A DNA stretch of 64,000 nucleotides from Capsicum annuum. Its lineage: Eukaryota > Streptophyta > Magnoliopsida > Solanales > Solanaceae. Position 1 is the stretch's first letter. Every line of letters starts with the position of its first letter. Made by a program: the position numbers and the translations under genes. This document shows, in pieces, positions 1-10,560 of this stretch. Location: the NCBI RefSeq assembly GCF_002878395.1, contig NC_061118.1, positions 125,634,829 to 125,698,828 of the forward strand, written 5' to 3'. Under the pieces are notes generated by a model. That model did no database searches and was not told where the DNA came from. It saw only the letters and a program-made list of their open reading frames with translations.

Positions 1-1190
1 TATCTATAATCTATATCTATAATCTATCTACAATATATTAAAAGTGTGAAGACATTAGAAAAGTGATTCAAATTTTTTGTCCTTTATTAAAAAACTCTTC
101 TTTAGACAAAGTTGTCTTTTCACTATATTTTTTTAATTTATTATTTAATTATTTTTTACTATATTAACTAGACATCCTAAAATATATGGGACTCCTAAAA
201 TATATGGTCGGAGAATTTATTAATATTTTTCTTTTTATTAGACTTCCTAAATATATATGGTAGGAGAATTAATTAATATTTTTTTCTATTATTTAATTAG
301 AAAAATACTCCTAAAATATAACTCTATTAAGGAAATACTTCTATAAATATTAAAATGTACGTTAAACTAGAGAACAAACCAGTTTATCTATTGGGAGAAT
401 ATGATTGATGCTCGTCTAACTTTATTCGATTGCATGTCTAGATTGGTGGATGCTTGATTCGGTTGGCTTTGAAGAATTTCTTGTGTAAAGGTTAGGTTTA
501 ATTGTATTGTTTTAATATCTTTATTACCTTATTGTTTTACTTTAATTTACAGATACTAGATGAATGCGGGTCGACTTAAAAAAAAAACTAGGTAAAAGTC
601 AGGTTTAATTGTATTATCGTAATATCTCTATTAGTTTGTTGTTTTGTGGTAATTTTCAATTCGTAGATGAATCTCGATCGGCTTTGAGAATTTTTTGTGT
701 GTAAAATTTAAGTTTAATTGTATTGTTTTGATTTCACTTTTATCGTATTATTTGTTGCAGTTTATAGGTGATAGATAAATGTTGGTCGGCTTTGAGGAAT
801 TTTTTATGTAAAGGTTAGGTTTAATTGTATTATTTTGATATCTCTATTATCGTATTATTTTGTTATTTTTTATAGGTGGTAGATAGGTATCGGACGACTT
901 TTAAAAAAATTTTGTGTGTAAAGATTAGATTTAATTATATTATTTTGATATCTCTATCATTGTATTATTTTGTTGTAATTTACAGATGGTAGATGAATGT
1001 CGATCGACTTTTAAAAAAGAAATTGGTAAAAGTTAGGTTTAATAAATAAATTCTCCAATCTTTACATACTCAAAAGATATTAAATCTAATTATTATATTG
1101 ATCTTTATATTTAAATAAATATCCTATTTAATGTAATGTTTGAACTCATTAAAGTAAGGTACACGCGCAAGGCGCGTGCACCTAAACTAG
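1..1190 (+). mobile_element. Helitron H1 (non-autonomous, 108-bp tandem array inside)
   Basis: The left end has TCTATAATCTATATC-like repeats followed by TATTAAAAG, as at other Helitron 5' ends in this window (compare 21370-21445). The right end has a hairpin, CACGCGC/GCGCGTG with loop AAG (1162-1178), about 9 bases before CTAG (1187-1190), followed by T. This is the classic Helitron 3' end (hairpin, then CTRR, inserted before T). It has no coding capacity. The element may start slightly before the window. Identification rests on the 3' terminus; the 5' end is inferred from the similar sequence. Confidence 0.7.
491..1040 (+). repeat. Tandem repeat, about 108-bp unit, 5 copies
   Basis: Units begin near 491, 598, 706, 814, 925 and 1032 with variants of GTTAGGTTTAATTGTATT. 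Each ends in a GTCGGCTTTGAGGAATTTTTTGTGTAAAG-like stretch, of which only the start is constant. Units differ by many substitutions, so the array is old. It lies wholly inside Helitron H1. Confidence 0.8.
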
Positions 1191-1211
1191 TATATATATA
1201 TATATATATAT
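1191..1211. repeat. (TA)n tract, left border of the EPRV locus
   Basis: A pure TA run starts right after the CTAG end of Helitron H1 and runs into viral sequence at 1212. A matching short TA run (11691-11702) borders the right side. The two were probably one TA tract at the 5' end of the next Helitron, split by the viral insertion. Confidence 0.7.
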
Positions 1212-1335
1212 AACAGGGTGTGCAAGCAAAATTTTTATTCACTTAATTAGTGAAATAACTCCCATCATACTATAACAGGGTATGCGAGCGGAATTTTTAT
1301 TCACTTAATTAGTGAAATAACTCTCATCATACCAA
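1212..1335 (-). repeat. 62-bp direct duplication at the outer end of the inverted EPRV arm
   Basis: AACAGGGTRTGCRAGC starts at 1212 and again at 1274. Each is followed by the same roughly 45 bases ending in a CATCATAC-type sequence. The plus copy has a single version (about 11620-11665), so the duplication is specific to this arm. Confidence 0.8.
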
Positions 1336-2278
1336 TAGTATGAATCATAATCACTATCCATATATGAATAGTCATAAATAGACCATTATTCTTAGACAAG
1401 ATGATCTATAATTTTTTCAAAAAAAAATTCTTGTAAATCTTTATTTAATTTTATCATCTTTAAAATAGTGATTAAAGTTTTTTCATCTAAGAAAATTGTA
1501 TAAGAACTCATTATGCAGTACAAAGAACAAATTTTTTTATCAAAACCTTGTAACTTTGACATCGATAAACCTGTGTGTTTTTTAGATCATTAACTCTGTC
1601 CAGAGCGTCAAATAATTTTATTTTTAATCTGTTGATTTCAGAATTATTTCAAGTATTTTTTAAGCGATAAATTTTTTGATTGTATTTTCGTAACTTTGTT
1701 ATATCTTTGTTAAGAGTTTTTATAATTGTTTTGGATTTCCAAAACCTTCTTCTAAGTTTCTTTAGTTATGGTTGTACCACTCTCATGATGATAAGTGTAA
1801 ACAATTCATAATTTAATCCTATAGGTACTTAGTAACATATAATATGTTTCTTATGTTAATATCTTCTTGAAATGATAGAGTTTAGGTATATACCTTTCGA
1901 CTTTCTTTCTATATTAGTTGTATCAACACCACAGTGTTTTTCCTTCCGGCGATAAAGAACTATTTAGCCTATTGTGACTCACTGTCTCAGGCTATTGTGT
2001 CGTCCTTTCTCCGTCGAGGCTGAAGATCGCAACCTTCATTTATCACCAACATATAAAAATGACAAAAGATATATAAAACAAACTTTTTATTTCATGAAGA
2101 TATTACAACATAGGAAAAATCTTTAATCAGATCTTCCTTATACTCTTACACAAACTATTTGTTACTTTTTACTTGCGGAAAAAGTGTTTCTCACTCACTC
2201 ATATAGAAGATACCTAGCATTTTCTAAGAAAGAGATATTCAGAGAAATGTAGTCTATCTTCTACGAGTTTCTATCTCT

Positions 2279-2287
2279 CCTTTTATA
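2279..2287 (-). promoter_or_regulatory. Candidate viral TATA box (inverted copy)
   Basis: On the minus strand this reads CTATAAAAGG. It lies about 60 bases past the end of the transactivator gene, at the same place as TATAAAGG at 10622 in the plus copy. Caulimovirid pregenomic promoters sit in this interval. It points left, away from the viral genes. Confidence 0.5.
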
Positions 2288-2348
2288 GATACAAGGAGGG
2301 GTAGAATTACAATATTTATTTTTATCAGGGTCATCCCTTTAAAAGTCT

Positions 2349-3699
2349 TTATTTTTTATCCAGTCCCTTGTCAGGATAAGAGATAAGATTTTTCTCTTTT
2401 CTGATTGTCCGCTTTTGGTCCGTGGGGTCTTCTTTATCATTTTGTCATATGGTGCTGACAATTTTGTTGACGTAAATGTTTACGTCTTTTCTTTCACTGG
2501 ATTCTCTTTTACAACTGTAAATTATATTTCTTCAGACATTGATGAGTTTTCTCCATCATTTCTTCTAAGATGTTCATGTTCTAGGAGCTTACATGCCATG
2601 GTCCAGGTTTCTGGAGTAACTGGAAATTGGTGTGTTTCGAACTCAGCGATTTTGTCCCTTAAGACTACTGATTTCGATTTTCCTTTGGTCATTAAAATCC
2701 AATTTGTATCTCTGTTGAGGACTTTTTAATTTTCTTCGTATTTGTTTTTAAGGGTGTTATACACTGCTTTCATCCTTAAAGCTCGTCTGGTTTGGATCCA
2801 TTTGTTATTAAAATAGGGGATCATTTTATCAACTCCTGTCGCGTTGTTATTAAAGTCTCTTAATTTTTCCACCGTTATATAGTTAAACGTGGGGAAATAT
2901 AGTTGATCATTTTGAGATTTCATTGCAATGCTATAGAAGCTACAATAGACCGCTTCCTCTTCGGTATAGTTTCTGATTGAACTGGTTAGATGTATCGACA
3001 GTCCTTCTAATTCAGATAAATCTGGTTAAGAATAAACTCGGTCTAAGTAACCAAGTTCAAATAATTTGGCTGTGAAACCAGCTGATCCTCCTGGGAAGAT
3101 AGAAATCCTTTGGATATAAACTTTTTGTTTAGATGACTCCGAAAGTTTCTCCACAGGTTTCTGGTAGATTGTAAATTTGCTTTGTAAATGTCAGATATTC
3201 TTCCTCTTTCAAATGTACTTTTCCTACCTGAAAAGAAGCAAACTTATTTCCTGAAGAGAAGTTCATTTTTTTTTCCTGATTTCTTAGAGGTTATTTCAGT
3301 TTTTATTGATTTTATTACTTCAGAGAATTTTCTCTGTGTTTGCGCTAGGCTTTTTGCTTTGTCCGAAGACTCGGGCATCGGCATATCCGAGCTTACTGTC
3401 TAGATGTTTTTGGCACTAGGTGCTAGTGGGACATCTACTGCCACTTTGTTAGGGATAACTTGTCATCCCTTTAGTCTGGTTTCTAGATGCTCGCATAGGA
3501 GTTGGAATTCCTCCATGTTTATAGCTTGATCAGTGTTAAGCTACTCAATTCAAATTGTAATTTTTTTTTCCTTTTCAGACAAGGTTACAAGTTTGTCTCG
3601 AATTTCGAATAACATGTTGCTTTTTTCATTTATGGTATCGTCAATGTTATTCATTTTCTGTCATATTCTGTTGATCAGTACTTGAGTTCTATCGTCCGT
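2349..3699 (-). pseudogene. EPRV transactivator/inclusion-body protein gene, broken copy
   Basis: This is the inverted counterpart of the gene at 9105-10560. The start codon position reads ACG (3699-3697) rather than ATG. Frameshifts and stops split the frame; the longest open pieces are 2726-2923 and parts of 3188-3403 read in reverse. The piece at 2923-2726 begins MKSQNDQLYF, as in the plus copy. The family role is translational re-initiation on the polycistronic viral RNA, with formation of inclusion bodies in the cytoplasm. Here the gene is a decayed fossil. It has one copy of a segment that is duplicated in frame in the plus copy (9351-9572). Assignment rests on position after the RNase H region and before the promoter, not on a catalytic motif. 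Confidence 0.65.
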
Positions 3700-3833
3700 G
3701 TTGGACGTTTCTTGACTATTCATATGTGGATAGTGATGATGATCCATACTATTGGTTTGATGATGGTTATTTCACTGATTAAGTGAATAAAAATTCCGTT
3801 CGCACACCCTGTTTTCGAACAGCTTCATTTTAT

Positions 3834-3851
3834 TGGTATCAGAGCCAAGTA
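3834..3851 (+). promoter_or_regulatory. Viral primer-binding site (tRNA-Met type)
   Basis: TGGTATCAGAGCCAAG matches the 3' end complement of initiator tRNA-Met, which primes minus-strand synthesis in Caulimoviridae. It marks position 1 of the conventional genome map. The matching site expected after 11690 is missing. Confidence 0.9.
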
Positions 3852-3891
3852 GCTAAAATAACCTAGTTATTAATATTGATTAAATCTCAAT

Positions 3892-4723
3892 ATGAGAAGA
3901 CCATATAAAAACATACAGGCTTTCAGAGAAGTCAAAAGAGCTCTAAATAGCAACTATTTAAAATATAAAAGATTAAATGAAACACGAGAAAAATCCTCAC
4001 ATGTTAGATCATCTAATTACTGTGATATCTAATTTAGAAGCAAAATTAATAGAACACTTAAAATCTAGAAGAATTGGGGTTATACTACCTAATTATAACA
4101 AGATTAGGTTTAAACCACCTAAATATAGCCTATCCAATGGATAAAGAAAAATCTTTAAAATTATTGCCGGTATTAAAGCAAGAGCCTAATATTCGAAGAG
4201 AACGTTATGCTTATAACTCGTTCATAGGAGTTTGCAAAAAATCTTTGTTTTACCAAAAGAAAATTATTTTTTAGTTAGAACAAGAAATTTGTCATCTAGA
4301 ATATAAACTAGAATACACTTTGTTTAATAAGTAGTAAAGAAATCTTAAAAAAACTAAATGATCTCCTAGATATGCAAAGGCATATAGTCCTTAAAATAAA
4401 TCTGATAGAAGAAGAAATTAAAACCCTTAAGGATAGCACACCAGCAAAAATAAATAATTTTATTGAAAAAGCTAACACTTTTAATAAAGAATTAGGAAAA
4501 CGAATTAGGGATGAAATCTTTATTCTAAGAATTTCCAACAAAGGAATCTATCAGAAAGAAAGTCTTGATGAAAAAATTATATCTAATTTTCTCAAAAAAA
4601 AAGACAAAGAGCAGAACTCGAAAAACTAGAAGAAATCTCAAAAATTTCTAAAGATAAAAATATAGGAGAAGCCTCAACCTCTTAAACCAAAATAGAAGAT
4701 CTTACAAAAATAAAGGAATATGA
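3892..4723 (+). pseudogene. EPRV ORF1, broken (unknown function, helical)
   Basis: It starts at ATG 3892, the first after the primer-binding site. A stop follows at about 4033, and several frame changes occur before the natural end at TGA 4721-4723, which overlaps the next start (ATGA). The C-terminal part (about 4372-4629) is rich in Lys, Glu, Ile and Leu, as expected for a coiled coil. A run of nine A bases (4594-4602) is two bases longer than the equivalent run in the second EPRV fragment near 26665, and it breaks the frame here. The function in solendoviruses is not known to me. Confidence 0.6.
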
Positions 4724-5998
4724 ATAAATTAGACGAACTAGTCTATGCTCTAGAAGAACTTGATCTTAATGATCAAAACTACCGTGTTCACACGAACCAC
4801 GGGGATACAGGAGGACCCCAAGGAAACTTTAGAGATCCTAAAGAAGAAGGAAGCTCGTTCGGCGAGCCAGTACCAAGGAGTAACTTCCTACATAAATCTA
4901 AGAAATGGAAAGACTATAATAGTCACTACCATATAAATTTTAAAGCTAAATTTATGCCAAACAGACTCCCAGTAGGAGACGCTGGATCTACCCAGTTTTT
5001 GGATTTAGATTGTAAAAGAGAACCTGGAGAATTTCTAGATTTATGGGCTAAGAACTTAGAACTATTTTTTATCCTAGGGAAAGGAAGCAATTATACCAGT
5101 GATGAAAAATACTTAATAGCCACAAGCACCTTTACTGGAAAGGTAGACAATTGGTTTAGAAGAATATCAGAAGAAGCTAAAAAAGTATTCAAAATACAAG
5201 CCATAGAACATTTTGACAAATCAACTCGTACAGGAATAGATCACATAGTGAGATTCGTAAGAGTTGAATTTTTAGGAAGCCAAAGAGATATATCTAAAGG
5301 AAAAGAAAAGCAAAGATTGCTAGCCGCAGAATGACTAGAAAAACTTCAAATTTATAAAATGAAGTATATTCAAGAATATACTTGCAAATTTGAAACATAC
5401 TATTACCAGTTATTTGATAGTAGTAAAAACATAACTCCATACGTAGAAAAACACTATCAAAAGCTACCAGGATATTGGGCTAGCTATTTTAGAGAAGAAT
5501 ATGCGAAAGAAGATCAAACGCATGACTCTCTAGGAAATAGGATTTCCTTCCTTAACCAAAGACTTAGCCAGCTTTGTATGTTACATAATATGCAAAGAAA
5601 AGCTAAAAGAATTGGTACTCAAATCTACTGTGAAGACACAGAGGCAACATCTCAATGGTGATGTCATAAAAGAAATTCTTTAAAAATAAAAAGAAAAAAA
5701 AAACAAAGGATTAATTAAAAGAAAAAACATGTCCAAGAAAAATTATGTACCTAGAAAAAGGTACTTTAAAAAATGAAGAAATTTCAAGAAGAAATCAACT
5801 AATAAATGCAAGTGCAATAACTGTGGAGAATAAGGTCACAAAAGTTATGAATGTAACAAGAAAAAAGTAAAAACATCTAAAATAGATAGAGAAGAAATTG
5901 AGTCAGACTTAGAGTCAGTTTCGTCTATTAAAAGTGAAGACTTTTATATAGAACTCTATGAAGAGTTTTCAGAATCTAGTACGGATTTAGAAGAATAA
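4720..5998 (+). pseudogene. EPRV coat protein-like gene with zinc knuckle, broken
   Basis: ATG 4720 opens a frame to TGA 5332, resumes in the same frame (5359-5661), then shifts frame. At 5807-5860 there is a CX2CX4HX4C zinc knuckle (CNNC, then H and C) interrupted by a TAA, and an acidic tail ends at TAA 5996. A middle domain with aromatic, gag/coat-like spacing, a basic Lys-rich stretch and a zinc knuckle are the usual order for a caulimovirid capsid protein that packages viral RNA/DNA. At least three in-frame stops and one frameshift prevent expression. The first 150 bases recur at 26784-26900. Confidence 0.7.
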
Positions 5999-6000
5999 AT

Positions 6001-6760
6001 CAAGAAATTAAAAACATAGAAGAGACCTCTCAGGTTATAGAGACTGAAAAAGATCAGCGAGGATATGCATTAAAAGCAATATTCGATAGAGAACTACTAA
6101 GAAAAATCCAAGGATTAAAATTCAATCTTCAAGCAGAAGATAGCATGCTCAATAGATTACAAAGAACATTTTCAAGAAATAAAATCTCTTATCATGATTA
6201 TCAAAAGATTGAAAAAGCAATTGAAATCACTCAAACTACTGGGAGACATAAGCTTAATTTATTAACAAAGCCTATGATCGACCAAATTTTAAGAAAAATT
6301 CCAGAGAAGAATAGAAAAAGGATGAATTATGTTCACCTAGGAGGAGTCCAAGGTTAAATCCACTTTTAAAGAAGGAATACACTGTCCAATAGTAATTAAC
6401 TTTTCAGATGAAAGATTTATTAACACTAGAGAAGGGAATTTAGGTATTGTTGAAGGAAATTTGGCTTATACCAAATTATTATTCACCTATTATCTCAAGT
6501 ATTGTATATCATTTAAAGATGCAAATTTTAACTAAGCTTTAAGTTTGCATTTTCAGGTAAAAAGAAAAGATTTATTTAAACTAGGTAGTCATATTATGAG
6601 CTTCTATTATCAAGCTCTATATACGGTTACCAATTCAAACTATGGAAATGCTTATAAAAATAAAAGCCTTGTCGAAATTGACCAAGGATGCACAGGAATA
6701 GCTAGAATAGTTGAAGTAGAGATTCAACAATCAAATATTCCTACTGAATATGAAATTCAT
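6001..6760 (+). pseudogene. EPRV movement protein domain (30K superfamily-like), broken
   Basis: This is the N-terminal part of the polyprotein region, before the protease. Open pieces are 6145-6357 and the start of 6545-7204, in shifted frames. An LGGVQ motif at about 6339-6354 and the following hydrophobic/aromatic stretch fit caulimovirid 30K-type movement proteins, which form tubules at plasmodesmata. A frameshift near 6355 and a TAA near 6533 interrupt it. Assignment is by position and general pattern, so moderate. Confidence 0.5.
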
Positions 6761-7565
6761 ATGGGAAAAGCTATAGAAATAGGAAACCCCACAACTTCAA
6801 ACCCAAGACTCTCAATAGAATATAGGAGAAACTCCATACGAAAAGGTAATTCCATGAGATTTAATAGCGAAAGCTCTAACAATGTTACAGAAGTTTCAGG
6901 AAGATTCTTTAACGGAAGCGACGGGAACAAGCAAACAATCCTAATGCAGTCAGGATCATCGGCAAATCATGTCAAGGAAAGTATCCTAGACGGATTAGTT
7001 AACTTTAAAGGTAAGCCTTATATCTACAAAACGTTTGAAGAAAAGAGTTACGAATGTTCAAAAATGGTAGAATTATCGATACAACTTGGAACAATAAGAA
7101 TAAGAGTTCCTTGCTATATTAGTAATCATGAAAATGATTACAATACAATTTTAGGAGGAACATTTCTTAATAGCTTGGATCAATACAATATCCAAAAAGA
7201 ATGAATCCAAATAACCTTAGGAAATGAAACTTGTTTTATTCCTAAAATCTAATGCCTAAAGAAACCTCTTTTAGAGTATCGGTATTGGTAGAATTTACAA
7301 CCTACGAAACAAAACTGACTTTCTGTTGTCAAATAGATTATGGCTCCGAAGCCAGTTTAGTAAAATCTATTTTAATAAAAAATTGGAATATTAATAATAC
7401 TAATACCTCTGTTATTGGTACTACAGGTGATAAAGAAAAATTAACACATGAAAAAGAAAATGTAGAGATAATTTTGGGATCTAAAATTTTTTCTATAAAA
7501 CATGTTTTTACATATGATAAGCTTGAAACTGATTTGTTATTAGGAAATGATTTTATACAATAGTT
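6760..7565 (+). pseudogene. EPRV aspartic protease region, broken
   Basis: The frame 7252-7563 contains a retropepsin-like active-site motif in which the usual D-T/S-G is DYGS (residues 29-32). It ends in LLLGNDFI, typical of the C-terminal strand of retroviral-type proteases. The preceding frame (6545-7204), which ends ILGGTFLNSLDQYN, looks like a second protease-like or linker module. TGA 7202 and TAG 7561 end the open pieces. In the family this protease cuts the viral polyproteins. Confidence 0.6.
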
Positions 7566-7849
7566 TCAAAATTATCATCAAACAATATACATGGTCAGTT
7601 TTAAATCCCCATGTAATCAATTTATAAAAATTCCAAGGAAACCCAACCCTTATATTTTGATAAAAGAAAAGGAAATCTTTAAAAAGAAAATTTTAGATAC
7701 CCCTAAAAACTATTCTTGTAAATGTCTCAACCTAGAGAAAATAAAACAAGACTTACAGGTTTCATATGGAGAAAACCTATTAGAAAAATGAAATAATAAC
7801 CATGAAAAAACGGTCTTAACTCTTAAAGACCTTAGTATCATCATAAGAG

Positions 7850-8650
7850 TTAAACCCAATGCTTTATAACGAAGAAGATAAAACTAAATTTAAAATTCAG
7901 ATACAAGAACTTCTTAATCTCAAATTAATAAGAGAAAGTAGGAGTCCACACAGTAGTCCTACATTTATGGTAAGAAACCACACAGAACAAAAAAGAGGAA
8001 AAACTCGAATGGTCATAAACTATAAAGAGCTAAATAAAAATTATGTTTTGGATGGATATTTTATCCCAAATAAAAACAATTTAACTAACCTTGCAAAAGG
8101 AAAAAACTATTTTCAAAATTTGATTGCAAAAGTGGATTTTGGCAAATTAAACTTCAGAGGAATCAACCCCTCTAACAACATTTAGCACTCCTAATGGACA
8201 TTATGAATGGTTAGTAATGCCGTTTGAACTAAAGAATGCACTACAAAATTTTCAAAGAAAGATGGATAGAATATTTTCTGAAAAGAATTTTCTAATCGTC
8301 TACGTAGATAATATTTAGTTTGTTCAGAAATCTACCAAGAATACTTGACACATTTGAAAGAATTTTCAAATATTTATGATAAAAATGGAATTGTTCTAAG
8401 CCAAAAGAAAGCGGAGATAAGCAAAAATAAAATAGAATTCTTAGGAATGATAACTTCAAAAAATGGAATAGAGTTACAATCTCATATTTCAAAGAAAATA
8501 ACAGAATTTTCAGATAAACTAACAACAAAACAAGAAATACAAAAATTTCTTGGATGTTTGAATTATGCAGGAGAATTTATTCCGAATCTTGCAAAAAGGA
8601 GAAATCTTTTGCAAAAACTCATTCGAAAGTCAAGTAGACTTGGATAGACT
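7850..8650 (+). pseudogene. EPRV reverse transcriptase domain, broken
   Basis: Open pieces are 7859-8185 and 8345-8647. Recognisable blocks include RMVINYKELN (finger/palm), the conserved Gly-Phe-Lys palm stretch near 8200-8240, and the catalytic motif at 8301-8312, which reads YVDN rather than YVDD, directly followed by a TAG. The downstream thumb block IEFLGMITS and the KFLGCLNYAGEFIPN segment are clear. The role was copying pregenomic RNA to DNA. It is inactivated by frameshifts, stops and the altered catalytic Asp. Confidence 0.85.
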
Positions 8651-9112
8651 AATGAACATACACTTTGTTTTCAAAAATTAAAAGAAGAATGTGCTAGACT
8701 ATCAAAGCTTAGATTACCAGAACCAGAAGATAATTTTGTTTTACAAACTGATGCTTCTGACTATCATTGGGGAGCATTATTACAAACAGATTTAAAAGAA
8801 ATTTGTAGATATACTAGTAGAATATTTAACGAAGCTGAAGTTAACTATTACACAAATGAAAAAGAACTATTAGCGGTAATAAAAGGAATACAAAAGTTTT
8901 CTACATTTTTATTACCAAAACTATTTGTCGTTAAAACAGACAATACATAAATATCAGAACTGATATTCAATAAACTACCTTATGAACCACAATACAGAAG
9001 GCTGCACAGATGGCAGGTATTATTGTGAATTTATACTTTCAAAATTAAAAATGTTAAAGGATCTGACAATATTTTTGCAGAGTTTCTTTCAAGAAACGTC
9101 CAATATGGATGA
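8650..9112 (+). pseudogene. EPRV RNase H domain, broken
   Basis: It continues directly from the reverse transcriptase after TAG 8645. Blocks include LQTDASDYHWGALL (first catalytic Asp), YYTNEKELLAVIKG (catalytic Glu) and VKTDNT (next Asp) before TAA 8948. The frame then ends with FAEFLSRN and TGA 9110-9112, which overlaps the ATG of the next gene at 9105. The role is removing RNA from RNA/DNA hybrids during viral replication. Confidence 0.85.
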
Positions 9113-10560
9113 TAGAACTCAAGTACTGATCAACAGAACACGACAGAAAATGAATAACATTGACGATGCCATAAATAAAAAAAGTAACATGTTATTCGAA
9201 ATTTGAGACGAACTTGTAACCTTGTCTGAAAAGGCAAAAAAATTATAATTTGAATTGAGTCGGCTTAACATTGATCAAGCTGAAAACGTGGCAGAATTCA
9301 ACTCCTATGCAAGTATCTAGAAACCAGACCAAATTGTTGACAAGCCATCCCTAACAAAGTGGTAGGAGATGTCCTACTAGCACCTAGTGCCAAAAATATC
9401 TCGATCGTAAGCAACCCGAATATACCGATGGCCGAGTCTTCGGACAAAGCTAAAAGTCGAGCTAATAAAGTGGCAGGAGATGTCCCACTAGCACCTAGTG
9501 CCAAAAACATCTCGATAGTAAGCTCGGATATGCCAATGGCTGAGTATTCGGACAAAGCCAAAAGCCGAGCTCAAATACAAAAAATTCTCTACAGTAATAA
9601 AATCAGTAAAAACTGAAATAACATCTGAGAAATCAGAAAAAAGAACTAACTTCTCTTCAGGAAATAAGTTTGCTTCTTTTCAGGTAGGAAAAGTACATCC
9701 GAAAGAGGAAGAGTATCTGACATTTACAAAGTAGATTTACAATCTACCAGAAACCTGTGGAGAAACTTTTGGAGTCATCGAAACAAAAAGTTTATATCTA
9801 AGGATTTCTTTCTTCCAGGAGGATCAGCTGGTTTAACAGCCAAAATATTTGAATTCGGTTACTTAGATCGAGTTTATTCAAAACCAGATTTATCTGAATT
9901 AGAAGGACTGTCGATACATCTAACCAGTTCAATCAGAAACTATACCGAAGAGGAAGCAGTCTATTGTAGCTTCTATATCATTGCAATGAAATCTCAAAAT
10001 GATCAACTATATTTCCCCACGTTTAACTATATAACAGTGGAAAAATTAAGAGACTTTAATATTAACGCGACAGGAGTTGATAAAAAGATCCCCTATTTTA
10101 ATAAGAAATGGATCCAAACCAGACGAGCTTTAAGGATGAAAGTAGTGTATAACATCCTTAAAAACAAATACGAAGAAAATTATAAAGTCCTTAACAGAGA
10201 TACAAACTGGATTTTAATGACCAAAGGGAAATCGAAATCAGTAGTCTTAAGGGACAAAATTGCTGAGTTCGAAACACACCAATTTCTAGTTACTCCAAAA
10301 ACCTGGACCATGGCATGTAAGTTCCTAGAATATGGACATCTTAGAAGAAATGATGGAGAAATCTCATCAAAGTTTGAAGAAATATAATTTATAATTGTAA
10401 AAGAGAATCCAATGAAAGAAAAGACGTAAGCATTTACATCAACAAAATTGTCGGCATCAGACGACAAAATGATAAAGAAGACCCCACTTACCAAAAATGG
10501 TCAATCAAAAAAGAGAAAAATCTTATCTCTTATCCTGATAAGGGACTAAATAAAAAATAA
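9105..10560 (+). pseudogene. EPRV transactivator/inclusion-body protein gene, broken
   Basis: ATG 9105 overlaps the polyprotein stop. The first part (to TGA near 9206) is helical. A 111-bp (37-codon) in-frame tandem duplication covers 9351-9461 and 9462-9572, seen here but not in the inverted arm. The largest open piece, 9986-10387, is the conserved core (begins MKSQNDQLYF). The natural end is TAA 10558-10560. Several stops and frame changes occur between 9206 and 9986. The family role is re-initiation of translation on polycistronic viral RNA. Identification is by position (last ORF before the promoter) and by the shared core in the two arms. Confidence 0.7.
9351..9572 (+). repeat. 111-bp in-frame tandem duplication in the transactivator gene
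   Basis: CTAACAAAGTGG at 9351 and CTAATAAAGTGG at 9462 start two near-identical units, each ending in AAAGYCGAGCT. The inverted arm has a single unit (about 3340-3455). The length is a multiple of three. Confidence 0.9.

Larger units (their letters stand above)
1212..3713 (-). mobile_element. EPRV, inverted partial copy (transactivator gene, promoter and leader)
   Basis: Read on the minus strand, this matches 9090-11665 of the neighbouring plus copy over its whole length with scattered substitutions. Translated comparison of the region around 2726-2923 shows about five differences in 65 residues. It covers the last bases of the polyprotein gene, the transactivator-like gene, the promoter and the leader, and stops about 25 bases before the primer-binding site. 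It meets the plus copy head-to-head at 3713/3714, where both sides share the bases TGA. Joining by end-joining of two viral molecules, or a later inversion, is inferred. Confidence 0.85.

Noticed and set aside
9298..9561. Open frame on minus inside the EPRV transactivator region
   Set aside because: It is the reverse of an in-frame duplicated segment of the plus-strand gene; its repeats mirror the duplication.
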